Positions 1 through 5,365 are shown, counted from the stretch's first letter. The stretch: DNA of 5,365 nt from Desulfothermus sp964427155 (GCA_964427155.1 CAYRSC010000023.1:1-5365); one strand, 5' to 3'. Notes: generated from the letters alone by a model not told the origin. Made by a program: numbers and translations.

Positions 1-122
1 CCAGGATCACCCTACTCACTGCGCCTTCCCGGTCAGGTGGACCTGACCAGTGGCCTTCTATGCAGTTTTCGTCCCCTGTCACAGCCGCGGGCCGGTCTCC
101 GAATCTCACGGATGTTCCCTTT
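1..122. repeat. Terminal direct repeat, left copy (identical to 5244-5365)
   Basis: Base-by-base comparison shows 122 of 122 identical positions with the right end of the window, in direct orientation. The repeat lies wholly inside the cobalamin riboswitch and stops only because the window stops, so its true extent is not visible. Both the conserved core and the normally variable stem-loop after the B12 box are identical, which is unusual for independent riboswitches. Confidence 0.97.
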
Positions 123-143
123 TAAGCCCAGGGGCACCTGTCT
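1..143 (-). ncRNA. Cobalamin riboswitch, 5' part (3' end beyond the left edge)
   Basis: Read on the minus strand this is the 5' part of a cobalamin (B12) aptamer. It starts with the P1 strand ACAGGTGCC (about 141-133), then the short P2 hairpin GCC-CCTG-GGC and the conserved AAAAGGGAAC. The core CCCGCGGCTGTGACAGGGGACGAAA follows in degenerate family form, then the B12 box GCCACTG (54-48), a strong 7-8 bp stem built from GGTCAGGT and ACCTGACC (48-31), and CGGGAAGGC. The 3' P1 strand AGACCTGCC is missing because the window ends. A good promoter lies directly upstream (187-159), so transcription would begin around 152. It controls whatever gene follows leftwards, or, if the ends are the same locus, the btuF operon itself. 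The family normally lowers expression when adenosylcobalamin or a related corrinoid is bound. Confidence 0.93.
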
Positions 144-158
144 TACTTCTCTGCAAAG

Positions 159-187
159 TTTCTACTTCTTTTAAGTCCTTCTGTCAA
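159..187 (-). promoter_or_regulatory. Sigma70-type promoter upstream of the left riboswitch
   Basis: On the minus strand a perfect -35 TTGACA (187-182) is followed by a 17-bp spacer and a -10 TAGAAA (164-159, four of six consensus bases). Transcription would start around 152, about ten bases before the first riboswitch helix, which is the expected position. The -35 lies inside an imperfect inverted repeat (173-201). No equivalent promoter is visible for the right riboswitch copy because the window ends there. Confidence 0.72.
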
Positions 188-201
188 GAAGTTATGGACT
201 T
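173..201. repeat. Imperfect inverted repeat around the -35 element
   Basis: Outer arms AAGTC (173-177) and GACTT (197-201), inner arms CTTCT (178-182) and AGAAG (187-191), four-base loop 183-186, and a five-base bulge on one side (192-196). It overlaps the TTGACA of the promoter. It could be an operator for a DNA-binding regulator or a short 3'-end hairpin for the btuB message. No U-rich tract follows on the minus strand, so a canonical terminator is unlikely. Confidence 0.35.
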
Positions 202-219
202 TATATAAGGCCTTTTGTC

Positions 220-2259
220 TTAAAATCTATATTGTAATGTGACAAAAAATGACCTTCCTGGCATAGGATAACCATTAAAATCCTGATAGTGATTATCTTC
301 TATATTATTAAGAGTTAAAGTTAACAAAAACTTCCTATATAAAATTGAAATTCCTGCATTTGTCTCATCTTTTGTATCAGCAGGAAGTAAATTTGCAGTA
401 TCATAATACATATTTTTTTGAATAAGCCTTTCTACATAAAATTTTATTTTTTTTATTCTAAAATCCAATCTATTATAATAGGTATATTTGAATCTACCAG
501 GTAATTCCTTTCCATAAAAAGTAGGATTTGGATTTTCATTTTTTGTATCCTGAATTGTCATACGAGTGGTCCAATTCAAATATTTTAGAAATGAAAAGTT
601 GATTTCTGTTTCTGTACCTTTTATTTTTGCACTGGATATATTTACAAATTTTCCTACCCCTCTGGCATCAAAGGTTTTTGTTATAAGGTCTGTAATATTA
701 GTCTTAAAATAGCACAGTTCCAATCTAAAAGTATTAAGCCACCAAAGATCAAACTTCTTTTTTAAAATAACTCCAATATCAAAATTCTCTCCCTTTTCTG
801 CCTTTAGATCATCATTCCCAATAAAAAATCCCCTATCCCCAAACAACTCAAAAAATGTTGGCTCCCTCACATATTTTGCCCAGTTTGTCTTTAAACTCAA
901 CCACGAAAAAGGCCTATATTTTATTCCAATCTGGGGCTGAAGATAATCCTCCTCTCGCGTTTTGGAGGGCAAGGGCAAACCAAATATACTTGTTCCACTA
1001 TTTAGATGGTCTTTTATCCATGTATATCTCCCCCCTGGAGTTATTATCAATCTTTCATTGAAGAGAAATAATGAATCCTGGAGAGCTAAAGAAAGATAGC
1101 GTCTATAACTATCTCTTGGATTTTGAGGTTGAAGAAGATATTTAGTTTTATATGTCTCCTTAAAATATTCTACATCAGAACTAAGAATATTATTCTCTCC
1201 AATCCATTCACCATATAAATCTGTAGAATATCTTTCAGTAATATACCTATTTTTCTGTTTTCCTAATCCAATCCAGCCATTGCTATCATCATATTGTTCC
1301 CAAATCCATAATCTTTTAAAATTTAAATGGAAGTTTATTCCTTCAACAGGATGATTTTTTAAAATGAATCCAAGATTAGTAATATTACGATTTATATCAT
1401 ATGTTGTATCCGCAAATATACTATTTCTCCAATCTGGAAGTTGTTGATGTTTTGAAAACCACTCATTCATCAATTCTGTTCTAAAATTAGAAGAAAAATC
1501 ATATCCTGCTTTTGTAAGAATATTATTACTTCTTACTGCATCGTTATGTCTTTCTTCTTCTCTATCATCTGCAGTATTAAATTTAGTTCCCATATCGTTT
1601 ATAAATTTAAAATTATTTTTAGAAGTAAGACTATCTGCAGATATTATATAATCAAATTTTCCAGGTTTATGATTTATAAACAAAGAAGCTTTTTTAGTAT
1701 CAAAGGATCCATATCCCAATGTAATATTACCTTTAAAACCTTTTTCTGTACGACGTGTTATTATATTTACTACCCCTCCAATAGAAGCTTTTCCGAAATT
1801 GACAGGCGTTATTCCTTTAAACACTTGGATAGATTCTACATCGGACAAAGAAATAGTACTTAAATCAACTCCTCCTCCTGCAGCAGTATTTAACAATACT
1901 CCATCTAAAAATACCATTACCTGTTGACTCTCTGACCCTCTAATAGAGACGGTAGAATAACTTCCCACTCCTCCAAATTGTCTTATCTGAACTCCAGTCT
2001 GAGTTTTAAGGACATCCGCAAGGCTTTCTATTTTTCCTTCAAATTCAGGACGTTTTATTACCGAAAAAAATACAGGAGAAGAGGACAAATGCACATCTCC
2101 TGGAATCACCTTTTTCATCTTAGGGGCAGAGACTATTACAGTGCCAAGAGACAAAATATCTTTATGCCATGTGGCATTCTTACTTACGTCTCCAGCAAAT
2201 GCAGTATAACACCATCCTAACAATAGTAACAAAATATATATTTTTATAATCTTCTGCAT
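220..2259 (-). CDS. btuB: TonB-dependent outer-membrane receptor, BtuB-type corrinoid transporter
   Basis: This is a 679-aa outer-membrane receptor that would import corrinoids using TonB-ExbBD energy. An in-frame TTG lies at 2280, but the ATG at 2259 is preferred: AGGAG stands just upstream, and the resulting protein starts with a signal peptide (MQKIIKIYILLLLLGW...), probable cleavage AFA|GD at residue 22. A candidate TonB box GTVIVSA lies at 39-45. The plug (about 65-170) shows LADVLKTQTGVQIRQFGG, the STVSIRG and VFLDGVLLN motifs, and IGGVVNIITRR. The rest is a barrel ending in a terminal phenylalanine (LQYRF), the usual barrel assembly signal. E. coli BtuB is somewhat shorter (614 aa). 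Corrinoid specificity rests on the riboswitch and the adjacent btuF, as TonB receptors for siderophores look similar. It is last in the operon, 68 bp after the propeller gene, and visibly more AT-rich than btuF. Confidence 0.86.
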   Translation of the reverse strand: MQKIIKIYILLLLLGWCYTAFAGDVSKNATWHKDILSLGTVIVSAPKMKKVIPGDVHLSSSPVFFSVIKRPEFEGKIESLADVLKTQTGVQIRQFGGVGSYSTVSIRGSESQQVMVFLDGVLLNTAAGGGVDLSTISLSDVESIQVFKGITPVNFGKASIGGVVNIITRRTEKGFKGNITLGYGSFDTKKASLFINHKPGKFDYIISADSLTSKNNFKFINDMGTKFNTADDREEERHNDAVRSNNILTKAGYDFSSNFRTELMNEWFSKHQQLPDWRNSIFADTTYDINRNITNLGFILKNHPVEGINFHLNFKRLWIWEQYDDSNGWIGLGKQKNRYITERYSTDLYGEWIGENNILSSDVEYFKETYKTKYLLQPQNPRDSYRRYLSLALQDSLFLFNERLIITPGGRYTWIKDHLNSGTSIFGLPLPSKTREEDYLQPQIGIKYRPFSWLSLKTNWAKYVREPTFFELFGDRGFFIGNDDLKAEKGENFDIGVILKKKFDLWWLNTFRLELCYFKTNITDLITKTFDARGVGKFVNISSAKIKGTETEINFSFLKYLNWTTRMTIQDTKNENPNPTFYGKELPGRFKYTYYNRLDFRIKKIKFYVERLIQKNMYYDTANLLPADTKDETNAGISILYRKFLLTLTLNNIEDNHYQDFNGYPMPGRSFFVTLQYRF
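2125..2145 (-). other. Candidate TonB box of the receptor (residues 39-45)
   Basis: The peptide GTVIVSA follows the signal peptide by about 16 residues and precedes the plug. It resembles the DTLVVTA TonB box of E. coli BtuB in position and pattern. This segment would contact the C-terminal domain of TonB in the periplasm. Confidence 0.65.
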
Positions 2260-2276
2260 GGCTCTCCTCAACTTCC

Positions 2277-2318
2277 ACAATAAAGGCTCTCTCCCTTTTT
2301 GTGAAAGGGGGAGAGCCT
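2277..2318 (-). terminator. Intercistronic hairpin between the propeller gene and btuB
   Basis: Fifteen-base arms 2284-2298 and 2304-2318 pair with a single mismatch around a five-base loop (2299-2303). On the minus strand the stem is followed by TTTATT, a weak U-tract. It lies 10 bases after the stop codon of the propeller gene and ends about 20 bases before the AGGAG of btuB. It may be a leaky terminator that sets a lower level of btuB, or an RNA-stabilising or processing hairpin. Its position also makes the TTG start at 2280 unattractive for btuB. Confidence 0.7.
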
Positions 2319-2327
2319 CTTCCTTAT

Positions 2328-4181
2328 TTACTTTTTGATAAACTTTCTCTTTCTAAATACCATAACAATGGGATAAATTAACAGAACACACCAGATGGGA
2401 TCAAATCCCGCATGGGGATTATATATACATCCTCCACCACCACTTCCTGTTCCCGATGAGGAAAGAGTTGTTGCAGGAGGAATTCCAGGTCCTGAAGGAT
2501 CTTCTATTCTACCATTTTTTAGTCCATCATTATCTCCTGCTCCACCATCTTGGATCCAGAATTTGATAGTAGTAGTACCATTAGCCACTGTCCAGGAGAT
2601 CACATGACTTGTAAAGTCCTGCCATCCTTTTCCTGTGGTATATTTATACCATCTATAAGTACTATTATCCAGTGCTGTAGTAAAATAGACAGTAACAGTG
2701 GAATTACCACCAGTAGGAGTAGTAGTTATAAAGTCAAGAAGTCCATACGGCATAGAAGAAGGTCTTTTACCTGTATTATCACTAATATCATTAAGAGATT
2801 CAGGTGTTACCTTTGTAATTGAGGAACCGGATGATATTTCCATCTTTATGGCTGTCCTATTTCCCGGAGATTCAAAGACCTTACATGTAGCATTTATAGT
2901 AGAGTTATCAGGAATACCATCTCCATTGAAATCTAACTGAGCAACTTCCGTAGCATTATTTATATCAAAGGCATCAGCTATTCCATTCATATTGTTATCT
3001 AATTTATCCTGGGCTGTTGTCTTCCAATATTTCACAAAGACTATTTTCTGAGGATTTAAATTCGTATCCACTGTGGCATTCTGGCTGTTATCATTGGTAT
3101 TTAATATTACCATTCTATGATTTGTAGCATCTGTAATCCATGCCCTATTTAACATGTCCACAGCACCACCATTCTCCATTCCCGCAATATTTATCCCATC
3201 CAGACCAGGCACTGCCCCATATACAGTTCCATTTGTTGGATTAAAGGAATAGAGGGTATTATTCCCCCATCCATGATATCCAACAAAATAACCCTTCTGA
3301 GAATTTACAATTATCATTCCTGAAATGTTACCATAGGGATGGGTAGTATCATTGCCATCATCAACAATCATCTGTGTTTGATAGGTATTGGGATCTATGC
3401 TAATTATTCCGCCGGTGTATTCTCCAGGAGTTCCACTCCAAGAGCTAGGAAACTTACCCGCACCCTGCACATAAATCTTTCCTTCCACATATTGAATACT
3501 GCTAGGATCTTTTATGGGTAACTCAATCCCCTTTAGTCCACTAGTAGAAGAATTGGTATCTATCTCTTGATCCGTGGTGGCGTTAAATACCGCCACATAA
3601 GCGGTGTTACGGGCCCAACCATTGTCTCTATCCAGACGCTGAAGCACCACAAAGACCTTGTCATTTACCACTACCCCTGAGGTCATTTCAGGGAGGCCAT
3701 CTGAATCTGCATACGCAGAAAGGTCAAGGGTTCCTATCTTTAAATTGCTACAGGAAGTGGCAGATGGATTTATAATCCAGGCCTTGGTGGAGCCATATCT
3801 TAACAGATATGCCTTTGTAGGGGAAATAAAGACAATTGCATGGGGATTGGAGGAAGAAATATTCTCACTACTATCTATTGTGGAACACTCCCATAAGGGA
3901 TGGGTGGGATCGGATATTCTAAATTTGGCAATGGTATCTATATTATATCTTCCTATCTTATAGAAGAAATCACCGTAAGATGCCACTGTTATATCGGATT
4001 TACCTGGAAGTAGATCGTTTTGATAATCCTGTAAATTTAATACATTCACTATAGATATAGCACCACTTGACCAATCTGAAGCAGTAGTGGCAATTACTGC
4101 CTTCTGATAAAGGGATGCATATACTGCTGTAGATGAGATAATCCACAGCACTAAAGGGAAAAGATAAAAAATCCTTTTCAT
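2328..4181 (-). CDS. Exported propeller-like surface protein with choice-of-anchor-U-like domain and C-terminal sorting signal; candidate corrinoid-capture protein
   Basis: This 617-aa protein has no name I can assign. The start is secure: ATG at 4181 preceded by AGGAGGAGGG at good spacing. A signal peptide precedes a probable cleavage AVYA|SL at 22. Residues about 25-385 are rich in short beta-strand units of YncE/NHL-like propeller character (for example GVVVNDKVFVVLQ 169-181, VEGKIYVQG 232-240, GYFVGYHGWGNNTLYSFNP 297-315, RAWITDATNHRMVILN 346-361). Residues 394-425 carry two Asp/Asn-rich loops (DNNMNGIADAFD, DFNGDGIPDN) typical of calcium-binding loops. About 430-565 matches my memory of the choice-of-anchor U domain (YKYTTGKGW; DGGAGDNDGLKNG; EDPSGPG). 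A Gly/Ser linker and a C-terminal sorting signal end the protein. It lies 30 bp after btuF and 68 bp before btuB, so it is co-transcribed and B12-regulated. Inference: extracellular corrinoid capture for BtuB, by analogy with Bacteroides BtuG. Alternatives are a generic surface protein or adhesin. Confidence 0.8.
   Translation of the reverse strand: MKRIFYLFPLVLWIISSTAVYASLYQKAVIATTASDWSSGAISIVNVLNLQDYQNDLLPGKSDITVASYGDFFYKIGRYNIDTIAKFRISDPTHPLWECSTIDSSENISSSNPHAIVFISPTKAYLLRYGSTKAWIINPSATSCSNLKIGTLDLSAYADSDGLPEMTSGVVVNDKVFVVLQRLDRDNGWARNTAYVAVFNATTDQEIDTNSSTSGLKGIELPIKDPSSIQYVEGKIYVQGAGKFPSSWSGTPGEYTGGIISIDPNTYQTQMIVDDGNDTTHPYGNISGMIIVNSQKGYFVGYHGWGNNTLYSFNPTNGTVYGAVPGLDGINIAGMENGGAVDMLNRAWITDATNHRMVILNTNDNSQNATVDTNLNPQKIVFVKYWKTTAQDKLDNNMNGIADAFDINNATEVAQLDFNGDGIPDNSTINATCKVFESPGNRTAIKMEISSGSSITKVTPESLNDISDNTGKRPSSMPYGLLDFITTTPTGGNSTVTVYFTTALDNSTYRWYKYTTGKGWQDFTSHVISWTVANGTTTIKFWIQDGGAGDNDGLKNGRIEDPSGPGIPPATTLSSSGTGSGGGGCIYNPHAGFDPIWCVLLIYPIVMVFRKRKFIKK
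2331..2441 (-). other. C-terminal sorting signal: Gly4-Cys, NPHAGFDP, hydrophobic helix, basic tail (residues 581-617)
   Basis: After a Ser/Gly linker come GGGGC (581-585), NPHAGFDP (588-595), a hydrophobic stretch of about 14 residues and RKRKFIKK at the very end. This three-part layout is that of CTERM sorting signals (GlyGly-CTERM, Synerg-CTERM, JDVT-CTERM and similar), which are cleaved by an intramembrane protease and exchanged for a surface anchor. The invariant-looking Cys may be the modification site. I cannot say with certainty which CTERM family it is. The processing protease is not in the window. Confidence 0.65.
2472..2894 (-). other. Choice-of-anchor-U-like domain (residues about 430-570)
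   Basis: The segment starts with CKVFESPGNRTAIKMEISSGSSI and ends with WYKYTTGKGWQDF..., FWIQDGGAGDNDGLKNG and EDPSGPG. That order (tyrosine/lysine-tryptophan turn, then DGG-GD-DG--NG-I-DP-GP) is the hallmark I associate with choice-of-anchor U domains, which sit just before varied C-terminal anchoring signals in bacterial surface proteins. The assignment is from memory of the motif, not from a search. Confidence 0.6.
2907..3002 (-). other. Asp/Asn-rich calcium-type loops in the propeller protein (residues 394-425)
   Basis: Two loops, DNNMNGIADAFD and DFNGDGIPDN, follow the DxDxDG-like spacing of EF-hand/dockerin and thrombospondin type 3 calcium loops. They lie exactly between the propeller-like half and the anchor-type domain and may rigidify that junction when calcium is bound outside the cell. 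Confidence 0.55.
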
Positions 4182-4211
4182 GTTGCCCTCCTCCTATGAT
4201 TTTTGGGTTGA

Positions 4212-5105
4212 TTACTTACGGCTTTCCATTACTTTCTCAAAAAGTTTGGACAATATCCTCAGTCCCTCCACTGCACGGGGAGAGGGACGATTAAAATAGT
4301 CTGAATTCACCACAAATATATTTCCCTTTTTAACAGCAGGGATCTCTCCATATTGAAACCAAAACTCCTTTAAGCGTTGAAGATTGGGCCTGGAATTCAC
4401 CATTGAAGTTATAACTATTATATCAGGTTGCCTGGCAATGACCTGCTCCACAGAGACCCGAGGATAGGAAAATCTCCCACTGAATATATTTATCCCCCCA
4501 GCTAGGGTTATAAGATTATCAATAAGGGTATGGGACCCCACTGTAACCATAGGGTCCACTCCAATCTGAAAAAATACCCGTGGATGACGGAAAAAAGTCC
4601 TGCTCCTTTTCTCCACCTCCTTCACCTGCTTTTTTAGTCTATTTACTACCTCAAGGGCCTTTATATAACATCCAGTAAGCCTTCCAAGGACCAACATGGT
4701 ATCAAAAAGTGAATCAATATCCCTGGGATCAACCACAAAGACATCCACCCCCACCTCCTTCAGTTTCATAACCAGGGATCGGGGATTTCCATCCTTAGTG
4801 GCAAGACATAAATCCGGTCTCAGGGCCAGGATCTTCTCAATATTTGGCTGAATATAGGAGCCCACCCGTGGAAGCTTCTTCACCTGGGGAGGATAATCAC
4901 TAAAGAGGGTAACCCCCACCACCCTATCTCCACATCCTATAGAAAAGAGACATTCCGTAATACTTGGAGCCAGAGATACTATCCTGCGGGGATAAGGGGG
5001 CACCTTCAGCACATTACCTGCAATATCCTCTATTTCAATGGCAGTTGCAGGCAATGCTAAAAGACACATCATAAAACAACACAGAAAGAAGACAGCCCTT
5101 TTCAT
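4212..5105 (-). CDS. btuF: Periplasmic corrinoid-binding protein BtuF (class III ABC substrate-binding protein)
   Basis: This 297-aa protein would bind cobalamin or other corrinoids in the periplasm and deliver them to a BtuCD-type ABC transporter. A signal peptide (MKRAVFFLCCFMMCLLALPATA, cleavage near residue 22) precedes a complete Peripla_BP_2 fold. Motifs lining up with E. coli BtuF from memory are RIVSLAPSITE (41-51), GVTLFSDYPPQ (64-74), NIEKILALRPDL (88-99), VFFQIGVDP (177-185), GGINIF (203-208), VSVEQVIARQPDIIVIT (217-233) and SDYFNRPSPR (268-277, against SDWFERASPR). The central helical linker is about 130-165. The Glu in NIEK matches a Glu of the E. coli protein thought to dock onto the permease. 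The ATG at 5105 is the first possible start, since a TAA lies in frame three codons upstream; its GGAG is only one base away, which may weaken initiation. It is the first gene of the operon, behind the riboswitch terminator. No btuC or btuD is present here. Confidence 0.92.
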   Translation of the reverse strand: MKRAVFFLCCFMMCLLALPATAIEIEDIAGNVLKVPPYPRRIVSLAPSITECLFSIGCGDRVVGVTLFSDYPPQVKKLPRVGSYIQPNIEKILALRPDLCLATKDGNPRSLVMKLKEVGVDVFVVDPRDIDSLFDTMLVLGRLTGCYIKALEVVNRLKKQVKEVEKRSRTFFRHPRVFFQIGVDPMVTVGSHTLIDNLITLAGGINIFSGRFSYPRVSVEQVIARQPDIIVITSMVNSRPNLQRLKEFWFQYGEIPAVKKGNIFVVNSDYFNRPSPRAVEGLRILSKLFEKVMESRK

Positions 5106-5119
5106 TCTCCATTAACCAC

Positions 5120-5164
5120 AAAAAAATCCCTGAAATCTGCACTTCAGCCAGACTTCAGGGATTT
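5120..5164 (-). terminator. Intrinsic terminator of the btuF leader (riboswitch expression platform)
   Basis: Perfect 11-bp arms 5154-5164 and 5124-5134 (minus strand AAATCCCTGAA ... TTCAGGGATTT) enclose a 19-base loop in which GTCTG and CAGAT can pair further. The 3' arm runs into a row of seven T (5126-5120). The structure ends only 15 bases before the btuF ATG, so termination here would silence the operon. Position between a cobalamin aptamer and the first gene makes it the expected regulatory terminator. Confidence 0.9.
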
Positions 5165-5225
5165 CCCGTTTTTATCCCCAAAAAAACTTGCCCTCTCCCT
5201 GCCACAGGACAGGACCCCTCTCAAA
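5165..5225 (-). promoter_or_regulatory. Linker of the riboswitch leader with candidate antiterminator pairings
   Basis: This stretch between aptamer and terminator contains GGCAGGGA (minus, 5203-5196). Its GGCAGG is complementary to CCTGCC at the aptamer 3' end (5233-5228), and its CAGGGA is complementary to TCCCTG in the terminator 5' arm (5161-5156). A second option is GGGAT (about 5178-5174) pairing with ATCCC of the terminator arm. A run of seven T lies at about 5186-5180 but has no adjoining strong stem. The actual switching fold was not computed. Confidence 0.45.
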
Positions 5226-5365
5226 CAGGCAGGTCTTCTGACTCCAGGATCACCCTACTCACTGCGCCTTCCCGGTCAGGTGGACCTGACCAGTGGCCTT
5301 CTATGCAGTTTTCGTCCCCTGTCACAGCCGCGGGCCGGTCTCCGAATCTCACGGATGTTCCCTTT
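5226..5365 (-). ncRNA. Cobalamin riboswitch, 3' part, upstream of btuF (5' end beyond the right edge)
   Basis: Minus-strand copy of the cobalamin aptamer placed directly in front of the btuF operon. Visible are GGGAAC near the edge, the core around CTGTGACAGGGGACGAAA, the B12 box GCCACTG (5297-5291), the variable stem (5291-5274), CGGGAAGGC, and the characteristic 3' end AGTCAGAAGACCTGCC (5243-5228). The 5' P1/P2 strands are cut off by the window edge. The last bases ACCTG would close P1 with the CAGGT seen in the left copy. The aptamer is followed after about 60 nt by an intrinsic terminator just before the btuF start, so control is most likely by premature transcription termination. The 122 bases 5244-5365 are identical to 1-122. 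Confidence 0.95.
5244..5365. repeat. Terminal direct repeat, right copy (identical to 1-122)
   Basis: Exact direct repeat of the first 122 bases. Immediately outside the repeat the sequences cannot be compared, because each copy is followed by a window edge on the opposite side. The arrangement is that of a sequence whose two ends overlap. Confidence 0.97.

Noticed and set aside
2260..2280. Seven-codon N-terminal extension of btuB from the TTG at 2280
   Set aside because: It would put MWKLRRA before the signal peptide and its start abuts the intercistronic hairpin; the ATG at 2259 has AGGAG just upstream and gives a normal signal peptide.
855..3963. Plus-strand open reading frames of 60-105 codons inside btuB and the propeller gene
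   Set aside because: They lie wholly opposite well-supported minus-strand genes, have low-complexity or Ser/Pro-rich translations with no recognisable domain, and no convincing ribosome-binding sites.
4212..5105. BtuF as a lipoprotein because of the Cys residues in its signal peptide
   Set aside because: The cysteines (9, 10, 14) lie within the hydrophobic core and lack a convincing lipobox; a normal ATA|IE cleavage site follows.
5034..5112. Out-of-frame ATG at 5112 overlapping the btuF start (about 25 codons, MENEKGC...)
   Set aside because: No ribosome-binding site of its own and no recognisable product; the overlap with the btuF signal-peptide region explains it as a chance frame.
5180..5203. 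Run of seven T after GGGCAAG in the leader as a first terminator
   Set aside because: No strong stem directly precedes the T run on the minus strand; the only nearby complement (CCTGCC with GGCAGG) ends more than ten bases before it.
1..5365. Ordinary plasmid or phage-like circular element on the basis of the terminal repeat
   Set aside because: There is no replication, partition, mobilisation, integrase or phage gene, and every gene is a chromosomal-type B12 uptake function, so a tandem or assembly explanation is preferred.

Overview
The window is a vitamin B12 (corrinoid) uptake operon of a Gram-negative bacterium, with all genes on the minus strand. It should be read from right to left. 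The TonB-dependent outer-membrane receptor shows the cell has two membranes. Low GC (especially in the receptor gene), many AGA/AGG and ATA codons, and a C-terminal sorting signal of a kind common in anaerobic deltaproteobacterial-type lineages suggest something like Thermodesulfobacteriota/Desulfobacterota or Nitrospirota. That placement is a guess; no taxonomic marker gene is present.

Layout (minus-strand order): (1) a cobalamin riboswitch aptamer, 5' end cut off by the window edge (5365-5226); (2) an expression platform with a strong intrinsic terminator just before the first gene (5225-5106); (3) a BtuF-type periplasmic corrinoid-binding protein (5105-4212); (4) a 617-aa exported protein with a propeller-like N-terminal half, an Asp-rich calcium-type segment, a choice-of-anchor-U-like domain and a C-terminal sorting signal (4181-2328); (5) an intercistronic hairpin (2318-2284); (6) a BtuB-type TonB-dependent receptor (2259-220); (7) a sigma70-type promoter (187-159) and the 5' part of a second cobalamin riboswitch running off the left edge (143-1).

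How the genes would work together: BtuB brings corrinoid across the outer membrane using TonB energy, BtuF captures it in the periplasm and hands it to an inner-membrane ABC transporter (not in the window), and the riboswitch adjusts expression to the intracellular cobalamin pool. The middle protein is the most interesting one. A surface-type propeller between btuF and btuB under a B12 riboswitch recalls BtuG of Bacteroides, a propeller that captures B12 outside the cell and sits on BtuB. Here it would have an unrelated anchoring apparatus. This is inference.

The first 122 bases and the last 122 bases of the window are identical. The left copy has the promoter and 5' half of the riboswitch and the right copy has the 3' half and the terminator, so joining the ends gives one complete regulatory region in front of the operon. 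The sequence is therefore either a closed assembly loop (circular molecule or tandemly repeated operon; unit 5243 bp) or a fragment lying between two identical riboswitches. The lack of any replication gene argues against an ordinary plasmid.
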